This document shows positions 1 to 11,320 of a stretch of 64,000 nt of DNA, in pieces (the first letter of the stretch is position 1; each line of letters starts with the position of its first letter). The DNA is from Ceratobasidium sp. AG-K (Eukaryota > Basidiomycota > Agaricomycetes > Cantharellales > Ceratobasidiaceae): contig JAWNGF010000007.1 of the NCBI GenBank assembly GCA_037039685.1, positions 496,001 to 560,000 on the forward strand, read 5' to 3'. Made by a program: the position numbers and the translations under genes. Under the pieces are notes generated by a model. The model had not been told where the DNA came from. It did not search any database and was given only the letters and a program-made list of their open reading frames with translations.

Positions 1-1
1 C

Positions 2-1098
2 ACCAGGCAAGGACAACTTGAATGGAATGAAGCTGTAACACAAGGCTTGGAGAACCTTCAACAAGAAGGAACTGCCAATATCACACGAATCACTACAATA
101 CTAGAAGCTATCAACAATCTTCGAGAAGAAATGGACAAAGCATCATTACACGCAGAAGATCCATCTAGACAATCAAATTCCCCATTGCATCCGGAAGCGG
201 AATCAACCCGCATCAACAAATTAGAACAAAGGCTCCAACGCTGCACTGAGAATCCTAACACCAGCGGAGGTTCTTGTCGTCCTAAAGTCACACGACCAGA
301 ATCCTTCAACGGAAAAAAGGGGGAAGGAGCCGAAATGTTCATCACACAAATGGAAAGCTATTTCGTCTGATTAGGTGACCAATACAATTCTCATGAAGAA
401 CGAATCTGCAAAGCACTTGCCAACTTCAAATCCAAGAACAAGGCTGCTACTCATTGGGCACAAGTATTGCTATGATCACTAAACCAGGGAGAGAATAATG
501 AAAACCTAGCCTCATGGGAAAGCTTCAAGGCCCATTTCATGGAACAATTCAGCAACCCAAACAAGAAGGCAAAGGCCAAAGCCAATATCCAAAAATGCAA
601 GTAGAACAATTTGGTAGCAAATTATGCTTCTGAATTCTGATATTTATTGGTTGACATGAACTGGGGACAAGAAGCCCTGATCAACCAATTCAAGGAAGGG
701 CTAAAGCCTGAAGTAAAGACCAAGCTTGCCCAATTTGAGTTAACCCTAATTAACAAAGATGGAATGGAGCAGGAGCTATCTCTGGACTGGTGGATCTCAA
801 TTGCAATCTCCATTGGTCAAAAACTACAGGCAATCAGGAATACCATGGGAAGAAAAACTATAGCTCCATCATCCAATTCCACAAAAAGACTCCCTGACAA
901 CATTTACAAGGCAAGGATCTCTTCCAAAAGATGCCTAAAATGTGGATCAGATAAACACATGCTAGCAAAATGTCCAGAAAAGGAATGGAAGAAGGAAGAA
1001 CCAGGGCTAAAAGGATGAGAAGGAAAAATTGAGGATGAACCAGAATTGGGAAAAGACGGGGTCTCCCTCTTACTGTGTGTGGAGAGACCAAGGAACCA
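2..1098 (+). pseudogene. Gag of Ty3/Gypsy element, broken by stops
   Basis: One reading frame runs from the left edge to 1098, so the true start lies outside the window. Recognisable parts are a capsid-like segment (a PESFNG motif near 295 and an ANYASEF motif near 620) and a CCHC zinc knuckle near 935-980 (Cys-Leu-Lys-Cys, four residues, His, four residues, Cys). In-frame stops lie near 368, 473, 601, 638 and 1016. Most are TGA where family logic expects CGA (Arg), and one is TAG where CAG is expected. Gag would coat the RNA and form the virus-like particle. The pol frame is -1 relative to gag, and the two overlap near 1075-1098, which suggests programmed frameshifting in the ancestor. Confidence 0.8.
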
Positions 1099-4000
1099 GT
1101 AATGGATACAATGTACCTTAGAGCAACCGGCGAATCAACAATTGTTTACACCAACATTACTGGAATCACAGAACCCATTGCCACCCTCATCAATTCAGGA
1201 GCTTCAAAAAACTTCATTGACATCACATGGGCGCAAAGAAACAACATTATACTGAAGGAACTTCCAACACCATGAAAGGTTATTGGAATCCAAGGGAAGG
1301 AACTTACACACAAAATTTGTTTCAAGGCCGATCTTAAATTTGACTTTGAGGGAAAAGAATTTTGACAAAGTTTCTTTGCAATGCCAACAGGAGAAACAGA
1401 CATAATCTTGGGACTAGGATGGTTAGAAGAAGCCAACCCTGTCATTGATTGTCACTCAAAAACTATCTCATGGTGACCAAACTCTATTATTGGAAGAATT
1501 GCCAAAATAGAAGACATACCAGAGGAATTCAAAGACTTTGCAGAAGTCTTCAGTGAAGAAAAATTCAAATGCATTCCAGACCATCAACCCTATGACTGTT
1601 CCATTGACTTGGTAGAAGGAGCAAAACTTCCTAAACTGGCTAGGCCCATCCCCCTATCTCCTGCAGAATCTATTGCCCTTAGGAAGTACCTTGATGAAGA
1701 ATTAGCCGCCGGAAAGATCCGTCCAAGCAAATCACCAGTAGCCGCAGCAACTTTCTTTGTCAAAAAGGGGCAACATACCAAGAACCCAGAAGGTCCTAGG
1801 GAACTCAGATTGGTCCAACACTTTGGTCCTATGAACGAGATCACCAGAGACAATTGGTTTCCTATGCCACTTATGGAGGATCTCCTAGACAAAATCAAGG
1901 ATGCAAAAATCTTCTTGAAGATAGACTTATGCATGGGATTCAACAACATCAGAATGAAGGAAGGTGATGAATGGAAAACGGCATTCCAAACCAAGGAAGG
2001 ATTATTTGAGTACATTGTCATGCCCTTCAGACTAAAGAACGCCCCAGCAACATTTCAACGATACATGCACCATATCTTCCACAACCTTATTGATATCTGT
2101 GTCACCGTGTACATCAATGACATATTAATCTTCTCTAAAAATCGGAACCAACACGTTGAAGATGTACAAAAAGTTCTCAAAATCCTCCTGGACAACAACC
2201 TATTCGCAAAACTTCCCAAGTGCGAATTCTTCGTGAGGAAATTAGTGTATACAGGCATCAACATCAGCAAAGAAGGAATATCGATCCAGGAAGAGAAGGT
2301 CAAAGCAATTAAAGAATGGAAGGAGCCAAGAACAGTCAAGCAGGTGCAAGCATTCTTAGGATTTGCAAACTTCTACAGGCAATTTGTTCCAAACTTCAGC
2401 GGATTGGCTAGGCCCTTGACCATCCTTACCAAAAAGGACCAAAAGTGGAAATGGGATGCCAAACAACAAGAAGCGTTTGATAATCTAAAAACAGAAATAT
2501 GCAGGGAGCCAATACTACAACATCCGAACCCAGAAAAACCCTACATACTAGAAACCAACGCAAGTGGCATTGCTATGGGAGCAATTCTCTCACAAAGACA
2601 GGGTGACGGCTACCTGCACCCCATTGCATTCTTATCAAAATCGTTCAATCAAGCACAGATGAACTACAACGTGCATGACAAGGAACTGATGGCAATTATA
2701 GAATCACTAAAGCATTGGCGACTACATTTGGAGGGAACAAGGGATCCAATCACTGTCTACACCAATCATTGCAACCTACAGTTCTGGAAGAAAGCCACAA
2801 CCTTTAACCAAAGACACACTCAATGGCATCAAATCCTTGCATCCTACAACTTTGAAATTGTTTATTGACCAGGGACCCTGTCAACAAAACCAGACCTACT
2901 GTCCAGAAGAAGCGATCACAACGGTGTCCCAACAGCAGAACAGATCATGATCAGGGAAGAACAATTCAAAGGGTTTGCCAGCAAGATGAAATTTGACATC
3001 ATTGCAGATATCAAGGAAGCTCAAGCAGAAGACGAGAGCATTAACCAAATAATAGAACTCTGCAAGAAAAAGGAAGACCTTCCAAGATCTGTGCAACAAG
3101 GAATTAGAAACTACACCTTCAAGGAGGGCCTTCTCTGGATCAACGGAAAAATCTATATTCCAGATGACAAGGATACCAGGCTGAAAATTATGAGAACACA
3201 CCATGATTCCCCAATAGCAGGTCACCAGGGGCATGCAAGGACATTGGAACTCATTTCAAGAAGATACTACTGGCTGGGACTCAAATCCTCTGTGAACAAA
3301 TATGTGGATTTGTGCAAGCAATGTCAGAGAGCAAAAGGCACAAAGACACAGGTACCCCTCAAGGCCCTAGAAATTCCTGGGGGACCATGGGAAGACATTG
3401 CATACAACTTTATTGTCAAACTACCAAAGTCAAAAGGGAACAACAGTATATTGGTGGTTGTAGACCAATTTTCACATATGGCACACTTCATACCCTGTAG
3501 GGAAGCAACAACAGTGGATCAACTAGCCAAACTCTTCTTAAAGAACGTATGGAAGTTACAAGGGTTTCCTCAAAGCACAGTATTGGACAGGGGAACAATG
3601 TTTAACAGCAAATTCCTGAAGGCATTATACAAGAAGCTTAACATAGCTCCGAGCTTCAGCACAGCATACCACCCTCTGACCAATGGAATAACGGAACGGA
3701 TAAACCAATGGATTGAAGCATGGTTACGCACCTTTGTAAACTACCGTCAGGACAATTGGAGCAAGCTTCTACCAATCGCAGAATTCTGCTACAATAACCA
3801 GAGGCACGGAATCACTGGAAAAACCCCTTTCAAAATTGTAAATGGCAGAGAACCTCTATAGAATGTCTCAAAGGAAGAGACAACAGTTCCTGAGGGAAAT
3901 ACAAAAGCAAACGACTGGCAGAAAGTTTGGGACAAAGCAAAAGCGGCAATGGAATGGCACAGGGAAAAAACCGCAACTGAACATGCACCCAAGTACATGG

Positions 4001-4458
4001 AAGGGGAGTTGGTCTGGCTCTATGGACAAAATATAAAGACAGATCGGCCTAACAAGAAATTGGACAACAAGAAATATGGCCCATTCAAGGTCAAGAAAGT
4101 CATTTCAAGCCATGCTTACAAATTGGAACTTCCGAAATCTATGAGAATATACCCAGTCCTCCACAGTGACCTACTAAGCCCTTACAAACTGGATAATAGC
4201 TTCCACAGAAACCAACCCCGACCCCCACCAATCATAACAAAAGAAGGAGAGGAACAATACAAAGTGGAAAGAATTGTAGATTGGAAGGAAACAAAGGACG
4301 GATTATTCTACAGGGTCAGGTGGAAGGGATACGATTCAAAAGAAGACACAGAACAACAGGCAGAAGACATCAGACATCTTGGGAGGATCATGAGGAGGTT
4401 TGGAAAGGATTTCCCAGAAGCGCCTCTTCCATCAAATTACAAATCACGCAGTATAAAA
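1075..4458 (+). pseudogene. Pol polyprotein (protease, RT, RNase H, integrase, chromodomain), inactivated
   Basis: A single frame carries the Ty3 order of domains: retropepsin (about 1170-1440), reverse transcriptase (about 1690-2400), RNase H (2540-2860), HHCC/DDE integrase (about 3180-3850) and a chromodomain (about 4258-4410; the second aromatic-box strand is degraded to EQQAED). Stops occur near 1273, 1363, 1474, 2866 and 3859. Key catalytic residues are also lost: protease LINSGA where D-S/T-G-A is usual, RT YIND where YxDD is usual, RNase H ETNAS where ETDAS is usual, and the first integrase Asp is Asn in YNFI. Each of these is AAC or AAT following a C. The chromodomain normally tethers integration to heterochromatin marks. 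The frame stays open beyond the chromodomain, so the original end is uncertain. Confidence 0.9.
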
Positions 4459-4556
4459 GGAAGGGCTCAGCACACCAACAACCCATCTTGCAAAACTTGC
4501 TCACTATCCAACTCACTCTACACACTCCACGCCCTGAACCTCTTCTGCTCCTCACA

Positions 4557-5321
4557 ATGCCCACCATCACCCGTTCCACAATTGCCAACAACCTCATCAG
4601 CGTCCTCAAAGGGCCGGCCTTTCAGACGGCACGCATCCTTGACGCAGGAGCCGCCCTCTATGTCTTTAAGTGATCCCAGCAAGGTCCCGGGCGCATGCAA
4701 TTCCATGCTTCCGACGACATTCTCCATTCAGACTTGGGAGAATTCCAATGGGTGGGAAAAAAGTGGCCAACCTGGATGCAGCTGCAGCAAAAGGACATCT
4801 TTGTGTGCAGAGGATGCGCAGCCTTCCAGGTGTCAGAGGTCGCGCTGCTGTCAACACACATGCTGGGAGTGGTCAAATGGGGTCAAGAAGGAGCTTACAG
4901 CAGCAAGTGGGTCCCCGGATACAAAGGCCGTCCTCCATCCTTGAGGCCTCACTGGTGTGACGCCTGGGACAAGAACTTTGAGGCGGACCTGGCGGACTGG
5001 AGGATGGAGTGGGGACAATATCAAAGGGAAGGATTCGAGTGGAAGCCATTCTGGTGGCAGGAGAAGGAGGGGGACATGTTGCAATGGGCAGAAGTCAAGC
5101 CAGACGTACGACAATGGTCAAAGGAACATGTGGAGGAGCAGGAGCAAGTTATGGACTGGTCCAAGGCCAACTGGACCAACAAGAAGACGTGGGAGAAATG
5201 GGAGGAGCACTGCAACAAACCGGGTAACACTGTGTTCAACCCCATAGACCTAACGGAGGAGAAGGAGGACAAGCTGGATGCCCTGGTAGAAAAGGCCAAC
5301 AAGGACTGCTGGGTACAGTAG
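4557..5321 (+). pseudogene. Tryptophan-rich extra ORF downstream of pol (copy 1)
   Basis: Starting at the ATG at 4557, a frame different from pol runs 254 codons to 5321 with a single TGA at 4671-4673. The product is acidic at its C-terminus and very rich in Trp, Lys and Glu, with repeated W-x-K/W-x-x-x-W spacing, and ends in DKLDALVEKANKDCW. I know no named domain. A second copy at 5826-6555 shares the layout: a FEWVG/FQWVG motif, an xARGC/VCRGC motif, a DW...QW-rich middle, and N-P-I-x-L-E-E near the end. That conservation between two diverged copies argues it is a real element-encoded protein. It could be an Env-position accessory or a nucleic-acid-binding protein; both are guesses. Confidence 0.6.
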
Positions 5322-5366
5322 CTGGGTCCCCTCAGGTTCCCTTCATGGACCTTAAGGGGGGAGTAA

Positions 5367-5825
5367 TGTCGTGAGCCTTGCTCACTCCATCGGACTCGTC
5401 TGCGCCTCGTCCGGTCTTGTGGCTGTGTCTGTTATGTTTTGTTTCTCTTTTCCTGCCGCATTGCCACCTCCTTGTGGTTTTCCTGTTACATTGTGTAATG
5501 CGGCTGTGCCTTGTACAAGTCATGTCTGTTCATACAGCATGACTCACATGGACACTCCTGACTGGCTTGTATGTATGACTCGTGTGGCTGTGCTTTGTAT
5601 GACTTGGCCGTTTCCTATATATTTATAGAGGACCAACAAGCCTGGTAACCCCAGCTTGTTTTGTCTTGTCAAAACATCCCTTTTGATTGACACTTAGAAC
5701 CACCCCTACCCTTTAGAGCCTACAGACACTTAAGTGTGTTGCGGTTCAAGCGGTTACTTAGGTCTTAGTGCCATCCACTCTCCCTTGCGGCTTGTCTTGT
5801 AGCCATTAAGAAGAAGCTTACGACA
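5367..5825 (+). repeat. 3' LTR of copy 1
   Basis: The LTR starts right after the polypurine tract with TGTCGTGAG and ends with CTTACGACA; these ends are near-perfect inverted repeats of each other, as LTR ends should be. A TATA-like stretch (CTATATATTTATAG, about 5615-5629) followed by a CAACAAGC motif resembles the LTR2 region near 6861 and probably marks the LTR promoter. Length is 459 bp. The 5' LTR is not in the window, so the boundary rests on end structure and on the resumption of ORF sequence at 5826. Confidence 0.65.
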
Positions 5826-6555
5826 CCCATGGGCCACAGGCGTGGCCTGCAAAATTGCCAAGTGCCTTGACTTGGGCGTAGTCTTGTACCATGTCCCTCA
5901 GCGCATGTGGCATGCCAGACAATGTCAATACTATCCAGGGAGCAATATGCTCCACCTGGCAGTGGCAGGGGAATTTGAGTGGGTTGGACACAAGCCACCC
6001 ACAAAGCAACAACTCAGGGAGCAACCAAGCATCCTGATAGCCAGGGGATGCACAGTGTTTTTGGCCCAGGAAGCAATACTGGGCAGTGTCAAGAACAGGA
6101 CAAGCAAAGAGTGGGGGGACCATCACATCAACGACCCCCATGTTTGGCAATCCAAGTGGATCTGGGAGGAGAAGGAAGGAAGGGCGCACCTATGCAACAA
6201 GTGGGAATGGGATGTGGCATGGGACCAGGACTTGAAGGACTGGATGGAGGACAGGGGCCAATGGGCCAAGGAGATCAAGTACCGGCCATGGTGGTGGGAC
6301 AGCAGCCCCAACCTGGACCAATGGGCAGAAAGGGAAGGGTTGCCAACAGAATGGCTGGTGGAGGAAGAGAGGGTTTGGGTCAAGGACCAACCCACATGGG
6401 AAGAGGGGTGCAAGGAGGCCCCCATGGAATTGAAGGAGGAAGTGGGGGACTCAGCAGAGAACCCAATAATTCTGGAAGAGGAGGAGGAAGTGATGTGGTC
6501 CCAGGGGGACAAGGAGGCTTTTGAAAAAATGGTGGGCAACTGTAAATTACAGTAG
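5826..6555 (+). pseudogene. Tryptophan-rich extra ORF, 3' part (copy 2)
   Basis: An open frame begins immediately after LTR1 and runs to 6555. It has no start of its own: it is cut at its 5' side by the insertion of copy 1. It aligns by eye with the copy-1 ORF from the KIAK/LDLGVVLYH segment (compare LDAGAALYVF) through GEFEWVG to the acidic tail ENPIILEEEEE. Trp is again extraordinarily frequent (for example a run of three Trp near 6292). No stop interrupts this fragment, so it diverged under some constraint or recently. Function unknown. Confidence 0.6.
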
Positions 6556-6597
6556 TCACCATTCAGGTCCCCTAAATGGGCTCTTAAGGGGGGGTAA

Positions 6598-7442
6598 TGT
6601 CATGACCCAAGGCCCCTCCTATGGACTTTGTCTTCTGGCTGCTTCTCTTGTGTCTCCTTTGTTCCGCCTTCCTATGTGCATGTTTCCTTTGTGTCCATTT
6701 CCTTTGTGCTTGCGCAGCCTTAAGCTGCTTCTTTTCTCTTTGGTCTTGCAACTTCCTTTCTTGGCAAGTCATGTTCCTTTATAGGACAAGACTCATAGAG
6801 CTTTCTGATTGGATAGTTTGTACGACTTGTTTCTTGGCATGAGTATGACTCATGTCTTTCCTGAATATATAATGAGGCAACAACAAGCATGGTATCCCCA
6901 TCTTGTTTTGCCTTGTCATTTCCCCAACAAACAGTCTTTCACTGGGTTTCCCTCAGGGTTACCTTGGATCCTCAGGTCTTAGTGCCATTCACACTCTATA
7001 GTTTGCAGTTCTTTGGGTGCCAAGTCTCTAAGTCTTGACTTGCGCACATACAGTTACAGTCGGCCACCATCATAGTGTTGGGTTGCAACACTTATGTGAT
7101 ACTGACTAAGGAATTTGAAATTATTCCAGCACTGCATGTGCCTCCCTTGGTACCTGACTCTGCCTTTGCAACTGATCCCCAACTTCCCACCAAGCCTCTA
7201 GCACACCCCTGCCCTGTCCCCTTGCCCATGTAGGCCCATCTACATCTGGGGGTACTTCATAGCATTTAGCCCCTTTGGTCAACAAGGGATAAAAATTGCA
7301 TGATGGGATCAAGAGTTGACACTGCATTGGAAATGCATTGGAAATGGAAAACTACCAACTTGGGAAGATTTCAAATTGACTCCTGGTTTTCATTCTTGCT
7401 TTGGCATGGTTTTCATCACTAGTGTAATAACACCTCATGACA
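6598..7442 (+). repeat. 3' LTR of copy 2 (3' boundary tentative)
   Basis: It begins TGTCATGA directly after the polypurine tract and shares with LTR1 a TATA-like box (about 6863), a CAACAAGC-TGGTA-CCCC block and an AGGTCTTAGTGCCAT block. The best matching inverted end, TCATGACA, is at 7435-7442, which makes this LTR 845 bp, much longer than LTR1. Either LTR2 contains an insertion, LTR1 a deletion, or the real end is nearer 7100. Confidence 0.45.
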
Positions 7443-8047
7443 CCATATAACACCTCAAACATTCCCCCACTATCATTACACTCCAGGTTTTTCCAGAGTA
7501 CTTTGAGTCATGGTGAGGGATTGACCTGAGTGTTTGCCCTTGGCTATTGGTGCACTGGGACTTAGCTTACAGCTTTTACTGGTGCAGCAACTGGCTTTCC
7601 ATTGAACCTAAGGAGTTGCATCCCACAATAACCTCCTGGAATACCAACACATGACTGACTCATTAGATCAAGGCCAATGGGAAGAGCTTGCCTTGCATAA
7701 AAGATGGAATTCCGCGAATTCTCCAGCACAGTTTCTCCCCTCTGATCACAACAGCTGAGCCCTGTGCACCAATCATGGGTGCAGACATTAGGAAGATTGC
7801 CTTGGGGGCATGGGTTTGAGTACCTGATAATGCGGTTATATTGTCCAAAAGCATGTTTGTCATATGTGAAATCTCAAAATTGCAGATAGCTAGCGGTGAG
7901 CTGGGGAGGAGACAATAAACCATGCCACCTATACCGGACAGCCCAGCAAAGGGTTCACTTGTATGCACATGTGTTCCTCTGCATGTCCCAAGCTCGGGAC
8001 CGACAAAGGAGAGGACCCTGATTTGGAAATGCTTTCATGAGAATCAC
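7443..8047. other. Region without a recognisable intact gene
   Basis: No gene with domain support. A 101-codon minus-strand frame at 7663-7968 contains an SHMTN string reminiscent of Copia-type protease (usually G-A-T-S-H-M-T), so this may be a decayed Copia fragment. The segment ends at the 9-bp duplication flanking the large transposon. Confidence 0.4.
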
Positions 8048-8056
8048 CACCTCGAC
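8048..8056. repeat. Left target-site duplication CACCTCGAC of the 18-kb element
   Basis: CACCTCGAC abuts the first base of the left TIR and recurs at 26035-26043 immediately after the right TIR. A 9-bp duplication is the size made by Mutator-like and some other DNA transposons. Confidence 0.85.
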
Positions 8057-8287
8057 CAGACTCCTTCCCAGTCTCTCGTGCACACGTGATCTCAGGGCTC
8101 AAATCAGGGTCCTTTTCGCCACCGAGCGTGCACAAGAGACTGGCGCAACTTGCAAGTTTATTTGTATTTACATGTGCTGGTGTTGGGGTGCAGTCCCTGA
8201 AAAATCAACGAAATGACCTCATGCCCAGCACCTAGTATAGCCTGCGTGGTAAATCCCTGATTCCGACAAGAGTCCGGTGGCAAACCC
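8057..8287 (+). repeat. Left terminal inverted repeat (231 bp)
   Basis: Reverse complement of 25804-26034 with about three substitutions. It contains an internal direct echo of GAGACTGG/CAGTCTC. It ends 70 bp before the helicase ATG and so probably carries that gene's promoter. Confidence 0.9.
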
Positions 8288-8357
8288 CAAGGTCCTCATC
8301 TGCCGTGTCGGCCCTGGCTAACTACGTACCAAAGCCACCTTCATTCTCTCAGCTCCC

Positions 8358-8891
8358 ATGACAACCCCTCCTGGTATTACTCACTCGGACATTCGTAGAA
8401 AAGCTCTTGAGGTCCTTGAACTCACTCCTTGTCAATTTCAGATTGAGGCTTGTCATCTTCAGCTCCGTCAACAACACTCGATTCTCATCTCACCAACGGG
8501 CTCGGGGAAATCACTCCCATTCTTCTTGCCATTTCTATGGGATGTGTCTGGGGTCACACTTCTCATCTGCCCACTACAACTACTTGGAGAGCAACATGTT
8601 TCTTCACCTCTCTTAGCAAAACTCCGAGTGCATGCAATCAACCTTACTGCTTCAACAGCAACAGATGCTGTGTTTAAGGTGCATATGATTTAATTATATT
8701 ATTATCTTGGATTCAACTTTTTTTGCAGGAGATAGAGAACGGGGCTTACCAATTGGTTGTTGCCTCCCCCGAATACATTGCGGAGGATACAAGGTTCTTG
8801 AAACTATGGCGGTCAACCTCTTTTACATCAAGAGTGCAGCGATTACTTTTCAACGAGGCTCATTGTGTTAGCCAGTGGGGTGATTTTCGCA
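8358..8891 (+). pseudogene. RecQ-like DNA helicase, N-terminal part (split by Plavaka insertion)
   Basis: ATG at 8358; exon 1 is 8358-8678, then an intron (GT 8679, AG 8728), and exon 2 begins at 8729. Visible are the Q-like motif (TPCQFQIEA), motif I SPTGSGKS, motif Ia (LLICPLQLLGEQ) and motif II, which reads NEAH instead of DEAH: the metal-coordinating Asp is Asn through a C-G to C-A change. The frame is cut after CVSQWGDFR by the Plavaka end at about 8892. The C-terminal half resumes at about 21470. About 100 residues that normally lie between motif II and motif IV (motif III and the SATLP-type segment) are not found on either side. The enzyme family unwinds DNA 3' to 5' using ATP; this copy cannot be functional. 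Confidence 0.85.
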
Positions 8892-8905
8892 CATCAGCAA
8901 AAAGG

Positions 8906-9240
8906 GGACAAAATAAATATCGATTTAAATAATATACCTTTCATGTAATTAATTGTAATCTAGTGCCCATCTCAGATGCAGTTTTGAGCACTCTCAATTT
9001 GCCATTGTGCTTGCCATTGATGTGAATCCACACGTAAGATTGTAGCCATTTGAAATCTAACTGGTGTAATCGTAACTGCTTGCAATCCAAAACAGCACAC
9101 CAAATCACTGGAAATCCATCTGTTGATCGTCAAATCACTTCAAATCCACAAGTTGAATGGCAAATCACTCCAAATCCACCAATCCGATTGTCAAATCACT
9201 TCAAATCACCTCGAATTGGTGCTTGGTAAACCACTCCCAG
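8906..9240 (+). repeat. Left subterminal repeats of the Plavaka element
   Basis: Four or more copies of a unit like CAAATCACTTCAAATCC lie at about 9108-9210, in the orientation opposite to those near the right end. Subterminal repeats are typical transposase-binding sites in CACTA-like elements; that role here is inference. Confidence 0.7.
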
Positions 9241-10546
9241 ACACCCAAGAACCCCAAAGTAATTCAACAGCAAGTTAGCTGTGAAGTGAGTCCCAGGACC
9301 CGCAAGTAAGCACTCGCGCTTGTTTTGAATAAGTGCTTGTTTTTTCTTTGTGATTTGGCACACGGGTACACACAAAGTCTGCTAACTGCTTGAATCAACA
9401 TTTCTCAAACGGTCTAACCAGGTAGTTTACATGTGTATTACGTGCTCGCGAATCGATACATCGAATAAAATTATGTTTGCGTGCACGGAAGAACTCGTTT
9501 TGGGTGGCCCATTTGGCGTGCGCGTAATCAAAACGGGTGCACTGATAAAACAGTCAGATGTTACGACAGCCAGCTGAGTGAGGCGTCACGACGCACCTGA
9601 ATTGACGGGGTCGCACAACTCTGGAGGTGAGTATACACGGCCGTGCGGATGCGTCGGACGATAGGGCGAGCGAAAGCAGATGAACAAGCCGCAAAACCAC
9701 CAAAGCAGCCCTCCAAACCACGGGATTGAATGGACTCGAATGCGCTCAATTGTTCCCAAAAGGAAGTGGACGCCTCGGGCAGGGCGAATGTAAGACGCGT
9801 CGCGGGCAAGCCAATGCACCAGCGCAAGGACCGACGCGTGCGGGTAGAGTTGTGACGCACCCAACAACGAGATGGGGCTTGGAGTTGGTTAGGCGGGCCG
9901 AGGTGGAGCTGGTACGAGAGCAGGCTGGGGAGGGGGTCGGAGCGAGCGCAAGGACAAGACAACAAGGGTGGTTTAACTTGGGCATCGAGTGGCCATAGAG
10001 GGGCGTAACAACCGGCATCGGTAGCGGCAAGGAAGCTTGCGATGAATGAGAACCGGAACGCAAGGCGCCAATTTACGGGTGGGGGCAAAACGACCCCCAA
10101 TCTTGACGGCGACTCTCAATGCCTGATGGAAACCACAAAAAAAAAACCAAAAAACGTGGGCAAATGGAAAAAAATAAAAGCACGGAGAAGATCTTACCTC
10201 AGCGTGCGCGATACTGCGGCCAAGAGGCCTGGAAACTTGACACTGAATGGGACTGACGTAGGCAATCTATTTAATAACGGTCAGAACAAATTCGTATGCG
10301 ACGTTTTCAATCGTCACACTTGGATACTCACTAAATACTAGCGAGGTCGTAAGCAAATTGAGTAGCGATCGAGCTGAGAGAAACAGCAACGGGATTGCCA
10401 CCTGTAAGCGCACTCGCGACGTGTGGCCTGCACCGCCAAGAGGAGGCGCGTGAGGTACGCGCGTGCCATCGAGGCTTTGTAGGTCGCGCTTGAAAAAACA
10501 TGTCAAGTCTGCAATATTTGAGCATAGGAAACAAAACCGACTAACC
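9241..10546. other. Left arm of the Plavaka element without a supported gene
   Basis: No domain-supported gene. A GC-rich block at about 9555-10075 has open frames on both strands (longest 179 codons, minus strand) of low-complexity Pro/Ser/Arg composition; I regard these as composition artefacts. It may be another small insertion because its base composition differs sharply from the AT-rich flanks. Confidence 0.4.
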
Positions 10547-11315
10547 TCAACGCGCAGCCAGGCAATTCTCCCAGTGCCGCAGGACATTGAAAACGAAATA
10601 GGACAAATACCGGTTAAAGTGGAAGATACGGCAGGTTTGCAGCAAGTCTTCGGATGAGGAGATTTTGTGGGTTGGTAAGAGCAAGCTGAACCGAGGAGTA
10701 AGATGGCAAGCCATGTGCAGCTGGTAAAGGGGCATGACAGAGACGTGTTGGACGGAGGGGCCGGTCATGTCGTGGCTGGTCCAGTAAAACCCATCCGCGT
10801 GCCTGGGTTCAGCTGAGAACGGTTGGAAGTGCTCGACGTAGGCGAGCTTTTTGTCGTAAATATGGCAAAGGTGTCGAGGTAACGTGAATATTACTTGTAT
10901 GCGACCGGCACCGTAGCCTGCAGTTAATCGTTAACCAATACTTGCGTGGGGGCAAGAAATGCGAGAGAACTTACGGTGAATACCCTGGTTCTCGGGGTTA
11001 GTAACAAACAGCGCTGTGTCGAAGGCGCCATGACGCGTCAGACGGTTGTACTTGTCGCGTAACTCGGGGGTCGCACGGATGGTATCGATCTGTGGGCCAT
11101 CCTGGGGGAGGAACGGAAGGCGTCCATGTTCGAGTCGGCATTGGTGCCAGACAGCAAAGTTATGTGTTTTGTTGAGGGGAACACGTGTGCAATTGCCGTT
11201 GCGACTACAGAGGAACGCTTGCGTGGCTTCGACAATCGAGGTCGCGTGGTGTATTCTTGCTAAGTAAGCGCCGGTCCGGCTCACATGGCTCTTGTTGCCT
11301 GTGGTCAACACCATC

Positions 11316-11320
11316 GGCTT
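11316..11320. repeat. Target-site duplication GGCTT, left copy (3.8-kb element)
   Basis: GGCTT directly precedes the element and recurs at 15119-15123 directly after it. Keeping one copy restores the transposase reading frame. Confidence 0.85.

Larger units (their letters stand above)
1..7442 (+). mobile_element. Nested Ty3/Gypsy (Tf2-like chromoviral) retrotransposon remnants
   Basis: Two related elements lie head to tail. The first enters from the left edge with gag, pol, an extra ORF, a polypurine tract (about 5354-5364) and a 3' LTR (5367-5825). Directly after that LTR comes the 3' half of the extra ORF of a second copy (5826-6555), its own polypurine tract (6586-6594) and its LTR (from 6598). 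The simplest reading is that the first copy inserted into the extra ORF of the second; the left LTR and the rest of the second copy would lie outside the window. Both copies are inactivated by stops. Confidence 0.85.

Noticed and set aside
7663..7968. Minus-strand frame with an SHMTN string, perhaps Copia protease
   Set aside because: Only one short motif, no neighbouring Copia domains; kept as a comment on the intergenic region.
9561..10100. 179-codon minus-strand frame in a GC-rich block
   Set aside because: Low-complexity composition, overlapping open frames on both strands, no motif; likely a GC artefact inside the Plavaka arm.
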